The notes beneath the pieces are model-generated. The model worked only from the letters and a program-made list of their open reading frames with translations. It was not told the DNA's origin and did no database searches. The position numbers and the translations under genes were made by a program. Positions 12,410-24,580 of a stretch of 64,000 nucleotides of DNA are shown here, piece by piece (the first letter of the stretch is position 1; every line of letters begins with the position of its first letter). Source of the stretch: Rotaria sp. Silwood1 (Eukaryota > Rotifera > Eurotatoria > Philodinida > Philodinidae); the NCBI GenBank assembly GCA_905250075.1, contig CAJNOP010000026.1:188211-252210 (forward strand), in the 5' to 3' direction.

Positions 12410-13627
12410 AGATTTCTTAATAAAAACTATATATTTATTTTCTTTTCTATTTATTTATTTATTTCTATTAAATAAAAGATAATATAATTCACTTATGATA
12501 TTAATTTTAAAGAAAAGTATTGAAAATAATTTTAGTCTAAATGAATTTCTTCTTCGTTCTTGACTATATTTGTATGCTTTCAAAAATGATGAATAACAAT
12601 AATAAGGTTTAAATATAATGTATGTTCTAATTTAACTGTCGATGAAATATGAAATATAAGTTTTAGAATTTTTACCAAAAGATTCGATGAAAAATTAGAA
12701 CGTTAATAGTTTTTTTCGTTTATGCACAAATATAAATTCATTTATTTAAAAAAAGACGATACCAAATTCACTAAGATGATCAACACAAATATATATTTAA
12801 TCGTTCAATAAAGGAGGTTTTTTTCGAAAAATGTAATCAATTCATAACTTGATCGAAAATCTCACAAGAAAATCGTTTCGAATGATGGAAGACATTTTAC
12901 GTGAGACTTGCTTTATCAGGTAAAACTTATTGCAAATAAAGATATAATACATTTCTTTCTTCTGAACTGTCTTGAATAAATAATATTGCTCAGACTTGTT
13001 CTTGACAATTCATAAAATTTGGTGGCTAGCAGCACTGATCTTTCAAGCATATTTGCATTTCTGAGTGCCCATATTAATTTTCTAGAATATTAGAAAATGC
13101 ATTTGTGACAGTTAATTTTTTTCTTTTCATTGACAAAGTCAGAAACACAGAGTGATTATGAGATGAGCACTCTCAGAATGTAGTATTCAGAGAGTCAGCA
13201 GGTAAAAAAGATTAATTAATTCAGTAGAATAATGCTGTCTTATATTGAAAGCATCTTTCTCGATATTTATTTCGAATTCCATGTAATGACTTTATACATC
13301 GTTTTTCACAAAGCCAGTATTTAAAAAAAAAGAAAGATAATATATGCTGAAATAAGATCATTGAGTTCAGACAGTTTCATTAATAAATCTCGTGAAGATC
13401 AGTTCAAGCGTATTGATTAGAAAAATCAGTCTTTGTTTTTTTTCTAAAAAAAAATGTCTTAGAATATAAATATTTTTTTTTATAATTCATGTTATATTAA
13501 CAACAAATCAGAAAAAAAAAGAATAAATAAGAAAAATATCAGCACCAGAATATATGTATATATACGAGATTCAACAAATAGAGAAAAAAAAAACAAAAAA
13601 AGATTTTCGTTTTTTGTTTTTTTTTTT
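12410..13627. other. Convergent intergenic region
   Basis: This lies between the 3' ends of the TQT-motif gene (+) and the USP53/54-like gene (-). It is AT-rich with poly-T/poly-A tracts near 13440-13630 and presumably holds both 3' UTRs. No other structure was seen. Confidence 0.6.
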
Positions 13628-16600
13628 TTAGGAAGTCATTGGTTGAAATCGTTGCATATAAAAATGACAATTAGAACAATAAGCTCCAATTTGATTATTT
13701 TTTGAACAACGTTTATGACAAAGTGTACATTCACTTAAACCAATTGGAATATCATTTGATAATGATGGTGTATCAGAATCAGAATCTGGTGGTGTTGTTG
13801 TTGTTTGTTGTTGATGAATTTTTCTTAAAAATGAATGAATTAAATGTTCTGATGGTGGTTCATCTGTGTCATCACATGTTGGAACAATTAATGCAACATT
13901 ATCAGAAAATTTAACATTCTTTTTTGGACGTGAAATTTTTGATGTTGATGAAAGTATTGATGTTATTCTTGATATATTATTATCATAAATAATTTCATTT
14001 TTTTTAATATTTTTTTCTACAGGTTTAAATGTTGATGTTAAAGAATTATTTAATGGATAAAATTGTTTTAAATTTTCTTGTTCTTCTATTTGTCGTTTTT
14101 GTAATGAACGTATTCTTAGTAATAAACTGTTCTTTTTTGTTCGTGCATATATTGATATACCATTATCATGATTATCATTCATATTAAGAATTTGTTCAAC
14201 AAGCAATAAAGCTTGTTGACATGATTCTAATGCTGAAGTATAATTACTTGTACTTTCATATTTTAATGATTCTTCAAAATAATGTTCAATTGTTGCATAT
14301 GACATATCAAGATGACTATCATCTAAAGATAATATATTTTTTCTTACAAGAAAAAAAAAATAATGAATAGTTTTAAAACAAAAGCTACTTCGGGAATTCT
14401 GAGATGTTCGATTAGAAAAATATAAACAAAGTAAAAAACAAAAAATAACGGAAATCACCAAAAATTCTTAGAAAAAAAAAGTGACATGTCTAATAAAAAA
14501 TCGTATTATTTGTGTAAGATTTGACCTCGAGTTATCCTTGCCATTCATCCATTATCGTAATTCCGATAATTCTGATGGAAACAGACTTATTTTTAGAGGA
14601 GGCTTGGGATTAATAAAGATGTAAGGATTGATTCTGATGAGGCAAAAACCTTACGAACAAAAAAGCTATATTCATAATTATTACCGTTAAAAGAGCTTGA
14701 ACAATCGAAAAGTTATTAGTTTTATAACACAGACATACATTTATCACAAAGTTGCATGTCAAATTTTGTATAGGTATTTTTTTTTTAATGTAGAAATAAA
14801 TAGTTTCAATTCAACAAACAACTATACGTAATTAAACATTTCAGTTTTTTTCAAAATTATGACTTGTATACTATTATTAAAGACTAGAATAATACATACA
14901 TATTTAACATCTATTCTATTGTTATATAATCATATATTTAAAAATCTACGCCTACTCTTATTTTCTCTAACTTGAGATACTTCTATCTATTGATGTTGAG
15001 AATATAAAATTTTACTTACTCATAATACGTTCGGTTTGTTTAATTAAACTACCCATAATTGTTTGTTCATTTTCAATAAGACTATCTCTTGGACTTCCAT
15101 CACTTGATTCATCATTTATTCCACTACTTAAACCTGAATCTCCACTTGATGATGTATCTTCACGTTGCTGTTGTTGTTGTTGTGTTGTTATTGGATAATT
15201 TCGATGTCGAATATTAATAATTGGTGATGATGTTGATGATGATGATATAGATGTTGTATCCGATAATGTTTCTTTTTTTAATAATTGTTGTTGCATTACT
15301 TTAACAACCTTTTCTTGATTAATATATGAATTATTTATTGTTGTTGATTTCGGCATAAATAACATTGATGAATTAAGTGTAGCAAATGATGATATATTAT
15401 GAAGATTTTCTAATGTATATGATTCTTGTTTTTTAGTTGTCATTGAATTTTTAATATTATTTGATAAAATAGTTTGTTCTAAACGTTTTTCGTCAGGTAT
15501 AACTATAAATATAAGACGCAATCGGTGGGTATTATATTCTAATCATGCACAATAAATGACAAGAAGAAGAAAAAGAGAGAGAGAAGAACGAAACAAATAC
15601 ATTTACTGTTCATCACTGTTCCTAGTTTCTTTTCTTTTTCTTCTTCTCATCTTATACACTCGAACGGAGGTAACCACAATACAGATACTCATAAAAGAAC
15701 AAAAAGTAATCATCAGGCGAGGTCTACAATTGCGATTGTGTACACAGAACAGCCTGCACTAGTTATGATGCAATACATGGACAAAAAAAATTGAATAATA
15801 TATATATATGTATGTATATATATATATATGTATAAGTAGTAATTTAAAGTCTTTCTCTCATTATCACTAATCAAAAATACTTACAATTCGTAGTTTTCGT
15901 TTGAATCACCGTTCGTTTAAGTAATTGACTTATATCAACTGGATTTCGATCAGGATTTGCATAAATAAAAAGAAATGGTTGAAGATGAAAATCAATACAT
16001 TTTCTTGTGACAGCATTCCAATCGTTTAATACAATAATATTTCCATCGAAACAAAATAACCATTTCAATGTTGTATAATCATAAGAAAAAAATACTTCAA
16101 TTGTACCACCATAAAAACATATAAGACCAATTAAATTAAGTTTTTTAATACGAGCATCATTTATAGTTACATCATAAAATAACTAAAAGAAAAATAATTA
16201 CTATTGAATTAAAAATAAAACATTGTATTTAATCTACTTCATGTAAATTGATAAATGGATCAATAGTTGAAATAAGATCTTCTACATCACTTGTTGTACA
16301 ATGAGATAAAGTCCAATCAATAGCAATAGAAACTATAAATTCAAACAAAACAAAACAAAACAAAAAAAATCAAAATCAAACTAATATAAATTTAATTGAT
16401 TAGCATACTTAAATCTGGAACATTAGTTAATAATAAAACATTTCGTTGTTGATGTCCACAATTATTAATGGAACAAATTTGTTGATCAAATTCAAATTGA
16501 CTTGTTGATGCAAGATAAAGAAGTTGTGCAAATGATTTGGATAAACGTTTTGTTTCAATTTTTTTTACTAGTTGACTAAGAAAAACAAAAAAAGCAAGAC

Positions 16601-16828
16601 AAAGATTTTTCACTATTACTCTTTCAAATCTTAACATATACTTACCATAAAATAGTTGCATCAACTTGATAAACTGCTCGAGTAAATATCATTGCATTAT
16701 CAATATTTTGTTGATGTTGAGAACGACAGTGGACATTGCTACATCGACACTATATTTATATAAATATACAATGAATAGAAAAAAGTTAACCGAAGAAAGA
16801 TTATACATACCACTTGTAAAAGATTCAT
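13628..16828 (-). CDS. USP53/54-like: USP53/USP54 (echinus)-like protein, N-terminally truncated and probably inactive
   Basis: Exons (- strand, 5' to 3') 16811-16828, 16646-16749, 16409-16575, 16238-16332, 15885-16182, 15020-15502 and 13628-14322 join in frame into 619 residues. Residues 1-228 match the second half of the USP53/54 peptidase domain: a CRCSNVHC zinc-like pair, NNCGHQQRNVLLLTNVPDLS, IAIDWTLSHCTTSDVEDLI, KWLFCFDG and CIDFHLQPFLFIYANPD. A Ser/Gln-rich linker follows. Residues about 390-465 (YATIEHYFEESLKYES..ALESCQQALLL..RSLQKRQ) match the helical repeat of human USP54. The C-terminus has a CTLCHKRC..YCSNC zinc-binding pattern. The Cys-box half of the domain is absent: an in-frame TAA lies just upstream of the chosen ATG, and nothing resembling it was found to 20.8 kb. 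The usual catalytic His position reads YGGTIEVFF instead of a KHY-type motif. The start is uncertain. Confidence 0.8.
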
Positions 16829-19800
16829 CAGATGAACATTATTTTAACATAACAAGAAAAAAAATAAGATCTGGAATAAGATAAAGAATAATCATTTCTT
16901 TTCTTCTTTTTTTTTTTATATCAAATCTTAATACTGACTACTACCACTAAATCAACACATACATACATACATGCAAACGGATATATCACCCGAGCATTTA
17001 ATCGGAGAAGAGAACGATTCATCCATACGCAAAGGTTAACATTGGTTGACCGTCAATGTTCAACGAATTTTTTTCTTCTTCTCTATGTTCTTACCTTCGG
17101 ACCAACGCGATGTGTATTGAATACAGGTATGTGGACATAAATGTTTATAAAGAAAAGACAGAAGAAAAAAAGAAAATTTTTGAACACAAGCCAAGAAAAA
17201 TACGACCATAACAAGAGAAAGTGTATGTCACTCACTCATTCCCTCTCTTTCTCGATTAAATATTGAACACATATATGATGTGAACGACGGATATTGTTCA
17301 GGTGCACATAGACATACATTTATATATACTCACTCACTTTCTTTTTTTTTCCGTTATTATTATTATTGACGTGGTTCAAAGAGAAAGGTGTAAATTATAC
17401 GCATGAAGAAGCTGAAAAAAAAACATAATGATTCAGCAGCTTCTATGTGTATTGAATATCAAAGAAAAGATTTTCCTTCTTAGTCTTTTTCTTTTTAAAT
17501 GACAAATACTTGAGATTCACATGAAATTACTTCTTACTAATTTTATTTATGAATATGATTTAATTATAATAAAATTTTCTCACCTGCTGTTTGAAGTGTT
17601 AATTTTCGAGTGTATCTCAGATGAGCTAAATATCGAGTTTTTATCATGATGAACAATGTGTGAGAGTATCCTTCAGTTGAAATTCTCGCCTACTTATTGA
17701 CATTTACCTAATTATGTGTCACCTCGAATAAGGATGCTTAAAAAAAAGTTCAACAATTTTTTATTATTATTATTGTCAAGACAAGTAAAAAAAAAATAGT
17801 GCAAAACGACTGAAGAAATATTTATACAACCATAAAACCAACATACACATGTCAAGATTAATATCATTTCTACAACAGGGGGTACCATCAATAACAATGA
17901 ATAAAGAGATTTGATAAAGAGAAATATTATATAATAACAACATAATAATAATCATTTATTATGAATAGAGGGGTGGGATCTGACTGCCTATCTATACAAA
18001 TATGTTTTTTTCTTTACTTCTTTTGAACACTATGAATACACTTATGTATGCTATTTTAGATCAGAGAAAAATAAAAACGAGTCAGTAGAGATTTATTGAG
18101 GATAATGAAAATGAGTATGATATCTTGTATTGATTGAACAATTTTCAATTGAATATTCATCCACTTCAATAGAGAGTATACCAATGTGAAGCCTCGTCAC
18201 GCACGTTCACAATCACATCAATACAATACAGGAAAAAAAAAGAGAAATTGTCAAGAGGCTAATCCAAGCTTGTGCGCTTAGCTCGGATTTCTCTTTCTTT
18301 TTATATGTATTTGTATAAAAGAATAATTTCAAGGACATGAAACACCATTGTGTAACATATTCATTGATTAACACAACAATGTATATATATAAAACTTGTT
18401 AAATCTTTTTGAGAATGAAACAAAAAGAAAAGGTGAAAGTAGAACAATGTCGGTATAGAAACATAATGACCTCTATTCATCCATCATCTTTATGTTCATT
18501 GGAACATGTGTATTAATGGCATTGAATATGATAAGATGTACATATGAAATAGAAGCATCAATAGATGTATACGTGTACAAGTAAAGGCTATTCAATGTAT
18601 CGATAGATTTAACTGGAATTGTACGAGGTCAGAATGATGATGATAAATGAATGATATGATAGACAAAGAACAATAGAGTTCTGTTTTTTTTTTCTTTTTG
18701 ACTCGACTTTATGAACAATATCATGATTAATATACTATCGAATGAACTTTCGAGATTTTTTATTTTATGTCTGGAAGAGTTCATTAATAAAAAAAAAAAA
18801 AAAAGGTATAACATTAACAACGATTATTAGATATTATATGTACATTTGAACAATTGATTGTACATTTCAATAGACAATCTTAATATTTAATGTTTGATTC
18901 TAATCTGTGAATATTGAACCAAAAATGTTTTTACACTCTGTTGTATATAACTTTGTTTATCAATTTATTATTCCCACCATAATAAGTCACACATATACTA
19001 TTGATTTTAATACTGAAGAAAATAGAAAACTGTTATGTCACGTTATCTTTTGATCTATAGTTCGTTTACATATTGATTTATGATATATTTTTAGAGAAAA
19101 AAAAAATTCAGTTTGATGAATTCTTAACGACAATATGACAATGAGATAGATAAACTATTTTCAAAAGAATAAATCCTCTTAAAAAGAAAACAAAATTTTT
19201 TTTTTCCATGAAAATATCCGTGAATAAAGAGTTTAAGATAAAATTTATAACTATGTGTAATACTATATTGAAATTCTTTATGAACATTTAAAAGAAACAT
19301 GTGATTATTCATGTATACTTAAATAAGAGTGCACTTTAATCGATGGACAAAAAAAAAATCTATAGATAAATGTTGACAATTGAAACAGTAGTTCAAGTAC
19401 GTGGAAAAAAGATTGAACTTAATTTCCTTTTTGTCAAATCAAGGATACTTTTTTTTTTCAATTATCAAATCTCAGAATAAAAGTCATGCAGACAATTTAA
19501 TAAATTACATTCTATATAGTACAACAATCATATGATAATTATTGAACATACAACTGTTTTTACTATACTAATATAATTGATGGAGATGTATTTGTATAGT
19601 TTGTTATTCATATATGATATGACATACATTGATCTATTCAATATGTCGAACAACAAAATGGCGTAATCATTATTATGATAACCATGTTGTTTATGTAAAT
19701 GATTGACAAAGTGTTTCACTTCGATAATGAAATAGATTTTCTAAAAATAGGAAAAAAATTATCAAATAATCAAAAATAACTTTTGTCATATATTTATTTT

Positions 19801-20820
19801 TTAGCAAACGATATTTCTTGTTTGTAGATTTATCTTTGACATTGATCTGTTGATTTTGTCTAAAATTAGATGATAACGATAGAATTCTGTTATGTTTTTC
19901 TCTTTAAATACTTTTAATCAATTTTGTAATCAAGATTTCAATTGACTTTTGTTTTGAAATATAAAATAATATTAGATTATGTCAAAAATAAAATGTAATA
20001 TAAGCTTAAATTTATAGTTTTAAAAAAAAGTCGATTGTCTCATTTTTAATACGTTCACATGTCAACATGTAATAGTATATCTATATAAATAGTATGTATA
20101 CTCATTTCCGTTTTGTGATAGTTGATTATTGATTCCTGAACAACTGTTCGGTAACAAAATGTTGACATTGTCAATCTCATATTATGTTATCGATTGCTCT
20201 CGTAATTATTATAATGCTTTTGAATAGAATAACTTATCCAAGCGATCGGAACAAAACAAATCAATGATTAATCCTGATTAGAGTTTTGTAACCGAGTCAG
20301 TTCGTATCTAGACATAAGATCACAGCAGGCTGTGATCTAACGAAGAATCATCAAAAGTAAAGTATTGAATATATGAAATGCAAAATAAATTATTAAAAAG
20401 ATGAAGATATAGTATTGTACAGAATATGACAAACATAATTTTGAATAGTATATATAAATGCATAATATCGATTACTTTTAGCCTGAGTAAGGATACGCAA
20501 AGTAGTATCCGTACAGAACACTTATAGTTATACTTTTCTTTTATCTAGATAAATAAATTTGAAAAATTGATGAATTATTTGAAATGACATAGGTTAACTA
20601 TTAAATATTTGTTAAACAAAATCAACTAATGCATTCGGTTCATACCGAATATATGTATATATATTATATTATCATTATCAAAGACCACAAAAAAAAAAAA
20701 GAAAAAAAAAATCCCGTCTATACACAAAATAACTGCACAAACTTAATTAAAGAAATTACATTGTTGAAATGATAAACAAACAATAACAAAAGCAAAAAAG
20801 AAAAGACAAAAAAGAAAAAC
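16829..20820. other. Gene-free stretch between USP53/54-like and MAGUK genes
   Basis: About 4 kb upstream of the USP53/54-like gene. I searched the - strand for the missing Cys-box half and found none. Two short ATG-to-donor candidates exist (17582-17648 and 17096-17139), but neither splices in frame to the known exons. Also present are a 22-bp near-perfect palindrome at 20317-20338, an AGAAGCTGA/TCAGCAGCTTCT inverted pair near 17410-17445 and several (TA)n and poly-A runs. Confidence 0.55.
20317..20338. repeat. 22-bp palindrome
   Basis: AGATCACAGC-AG-GCTGTGATCT is a perfect 10-bp stem with a 2-nt centre, in the gene-free stretch downstream of the MAGUK gene. Confidence 0.9.
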
Positions 20821-23800
20821 TTATGATCGTCGATAACATGTTCGTACCCACTGTTGATCATCATGTTGTATACGTACAATAATTTCACGTAATTCAGTGT
20901 ATGTACGATCAAGATCATTATTTATTATAATATTATCAAATAATAAATAATGATGTCGTTCAAGTGAACGACTTTGTCGTATTATTTCTCGATAATCATT
21001 ATCAGTTAAATGATCACGACGATCAATGTCTAAGCGTTTTAAACGTTCAAATGATGGTGCTGCAATACAAATTATATATGGATAAAGATCTGTTTTATAA
21101 AATGTTCGTATTGCATCTGGATTTAAATTTAATATACAAATTTTTCTTTTATCACTAACAACATGTCGAATATCTTCGATTGATGTTCCATATAAATCAC
21201 GATCATATTGACCAAATTCAACAAATGAATGACATGCTACTTTTGCTAAAAAATCAGCTTCTGATACAAAATGATAATCAATATCAGGAGTTTCATGTTG
21301 ACGACGAGCACGTGTAGTATGTGGAATTGCAACATCGAATAGATTTGGTTCTGTTTGAAGAAGACGACGACGTAATTCATGTCGACCAACATTAGGAGCA
21401 CCTAAAAAACAGATATAAATATTTGTTTTTACTTAGAATTGTTACTGTTATATAAAAGCAACTCTAATAAACAAATGACGAATATTTCGAGTTTCATTAT
21501 GAAATTCTGTTTAACTTTTAAAAAAGCTATTAGAAGAATAAAATTTTGCTGAACTATAGTTCAAATAAAATTTTGATCCAATTTTTTCAATGAAACAATT
21601 AATTCAAACTAAGAAAGAAAAGACTAGTTAGAAGTCTTCTATATGAGCTAGAAACTATCAAGGATACCTAGGCTTTTACAAGAAATGATCAATATAGTAA
21701 AACTCAATGAACTATTTCTTTCTCACCTAATAAAACAATAGGTCTTGTCATTTTTTGTCTTGTAAGATCTAGACGAAAGACAGTATCATAAAAACGAAAT
21801 GTATTAATCATTAATGAATCCATCGTTATATCTTTATTATGATCTAAAATAGTAGCCATTGTTTTTGATGATGTATGTTCTTCATCAAATTGTCTTGTAT
21901 CAGTTAATGAAAAATGATTTGTTGATGTTCGAATATTTGTTGCATCTGTATCATCATTATCACGTATAAATGTTTCATTATTATAAACAGAATGTAAATT
22001 ATGTTTTTCTTTTTTTGGTATACAAGTTAAACAAGATTTCTTTTTTTTTTTCTTTTTAGATTTTTTTTCATGTTTCATTGTTGTTGATATTGATAATGAT
22101 GATGATGATATTGATTCAGTTTCATCACTAAGTGCTTTTATTAAAGCTAAACGTTTTTGTTGTAAACTATCTGATGGTATAAGACCTGCTAAACTTGGAT
22201 CTGTATCTGTTTCAGTTGAATTTTCATGATATGCTTGCCACCAATTAATATATGAATCATTAATTTTAATTAAATTTTCATCACGTGCAACAATACGTAA
22301 TATATCACCACGTTGAAACATTAAACCAAGTTCTTTACATGGTAATAATGGATCATTATATGGATCATAACCATATAATGCGCGAACATAAAATGTTTGA
22401 TGTGATATATTATTATTATTATAAGGATGATGAGTTATATTTGAAAATAATGGTGGTGCAAGAAAAAATTTAATTAAACCTGTTGTATTTGACATTAATG
22501 AACAAACATAATCAAGTGAACGACCTGTTATTGGTTCATCATTTATTTCAAGTATACGATCATTAATTTGAAAAAGTTGTGTATTTGCTGCAATACCACC
22601 AACAATAATTCGTGCAATATGTATTGTACCAGAATCAGAACGTGTTATAGTTAAACCTAATGGTTCATGAGTTTTTTCAATTTTAACTATTTTAAATTCA
22701 TCTAATGCATATTGTGATAATTTTAATAATTCTTCTGTTGTTTCAGAATGATTTAATTTATTTGAAATATTTTCATTTTGAATATTATTTGTTATTTCTT
22801 GACTTTCAGGTAATGCTGATGGATAAAGACGTAATTTAAGTACATTATCAAATACATTTAAAAGACTTTGCATTTCTGTACGACGTAATAATGTTAAACA
22901 TGTTTTAAGATCATTCAACATATCAAATAAAGATGGAGATGATGCTCTTATTGTACTAAAAGAGAAAACAAAACTTTTCTATATTTTATAATATATGAAG
23001 ATAGTTTCAATCACGTACATAAAGAACAAGACCACGGGAAAATAGAAATCGGTAAGATCGAAACTGAAAAAAAGTTGTCCTAACCGAAACTAAAGATTCT
23101 ATGATTTAAAGTGAATTATCTTATCAATCAGAACATAATTCAAAACAGATGATCCTCAAGTGCTAGTCGGTCAACAAAACGTAAGAACGACTATTGAAAA
23201 ATAGTTTTAAATATGATATGAATAGGTTTCTAATTAGTCTTCTCTAGATTGAGATCCAAAAAAAATTTTTGTCCCACACATTTCTAAACTGGATCTGTCC
23301 TAAGAGAACTCCTTCAAAATATCTCCACTAAAGATATAAACCATAGAGTAGAGTATATTCATATATGACAGAAAAAAAAATCAAATGATCACATCAACTA
23401 GCTAAACCATATGAAAATGTTGATATTATAAAAGAATCTTTACAAATGGTTTCCTATTGAAGTTTTAGTAAAATAACAGAAAATTTGTCAACATACGTTG
23501 CATCAAACATTTTATATTCTGCATCAATTAGTTTTTTTTCAATAAGTTGAATAAATTCTTCAACCATTTCTTTAAAATCTCGTTCACCATTATCACCATT
23601 TATCATTATTTCATGAAATAAATCCATTGAATGATCATTAGCATGTGCTACAATAGGTAATAAATGAAGACTTTGTTGAAATGAACCTTGTTGTGCTATT
23701 TCACGTAAACGTCCAATATCTTCTTTAATATGTTCATCTTCCATTTTAAATAATATTTGAGCACGATCTAATGTTGTATATATATCATCAATTGATATTG

Positions 23801-24580
23801 TTAATCTAGGTGATGATGTACAATTATGTACTGTTGTTGATAAACTACTACTATCACTTGTTGATCCTTTACGTATTAAATCATTATTATATTTTGATTT
23901 CTTTTGAATACCACCACGATGTGTTGATAATGTACAATAAGCTTCATCTGTTGTTTGTTCATCGGGTGATGATCGACTTCGATAACTACAACTACCACGA
24001 CGACTACTTTGACGAAGTAAAGAGCCTCGTTCAAATGTAGTAGTTTGTTGTTTATTCTACGAATAACATACATACATATATATATAGAAACATACACAAC
24101 AAAAAAAAAGAAAATTTTTTGTCCTATTGACATTAAGTAAATGAGAAGAATTTAGCTTTTTCTCTTTTTTCTTAATGAAACAAAGAGCCTTGAATCTACT
24201 AATCGAATAAACAAAGAATGTTGATCGAAATGTAAATGATATTATTATTACGTACGGATGGTTTAATTCGAAGTAATTCAATGCATTCAACTTTTGATGC
24301 AACTATTTGATGGTCAACACAATCTTCTTTTAATGACGATTGTACATCAAATTCAGCTGGAACATCAACTAAATAAAATAAAGATTTTATTTTTAAAAAT
24401 ATATGTTTAATTTTTATATCTTTTTGTTTTTTAGTTTGTAACTATACCTGCTCGTTCTCCACCAAGCCATTGAATAATTCGTGTTGTTTGATGATTATCT
24501 TCTTGTTTTATTCGATTAGAATGATCATTGCGACCAACATTACTACGATTACCATTAATCTTATCGATAATAGCTACCAT
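20821..24580 (-). CDS. MPP5/PALS1-like: MAGUK scaffold, PALS1/MPP5 (Stardust)-like: L27-PDZ-SH3-GUK
   Basis: Exons 24448-24580, 24256-24368, 23497-24056, 21727-22955 and 20821-21401 join in frame into 871 residues. A Ser-rich N-terminus is followed by L27-type helices (about 170-310; KEDIGRLREIAQQGSF, EEFIQLIEKKLIDAEYKMFD, LFDMLNDLKTCLTLLRR). A PDZ domain lies at about 356-438 (EPLGLTITRSDSG, INDRILEINDEPITGRSL), SH3 at about 458-535 (YDPYNDPLLPCKELGLMFQR, NWWQAYHE, LAGLIPS), then a Lys-rich HOOK and a guanylate-kinase-like domain from about 670 (RPIVLLGAPNVGRHELR, AIPHTTRARR, DYHFVSEADF, YGTSI). The SH3/GUK wording is closest to PALS1/Stardust, the Crumbs-complex scaffold of apical polarity. 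As in other MAGUKs, the GUK P-loop lacks the GKST pattern, so it binds rather than phosphorylates. The protein is longer than human PALS1 (675). The long Lys run (KKKKKKK) precedes SCLTC. Confidence 0.92.

Noticed and set aside
16829-16889. Extension of the USP53/54-like first exon to the acceptor TTATTCCAG at about 16890
   Set aside because: The required frame contains TAA shortly before the chosen ATG; other frames also stop. It could be a decayed exon but cannot be called.
17582-17648. Possible first exon MIKTRYLAHLRYTRKL..GTGAG upstream of the USP53/54-like gene
   Set aside because: It has a plausible ATG and donor but no in-frame acceptor partner and no similarity to the USP Cys-box region.
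23810-24302. Open frames on both strands with Tyr/Leu/Val or Phe-rich content
   Set aside because: They overlap MAGUK exons 24256-24368 and 23497-24056 in other frames and show no domains.
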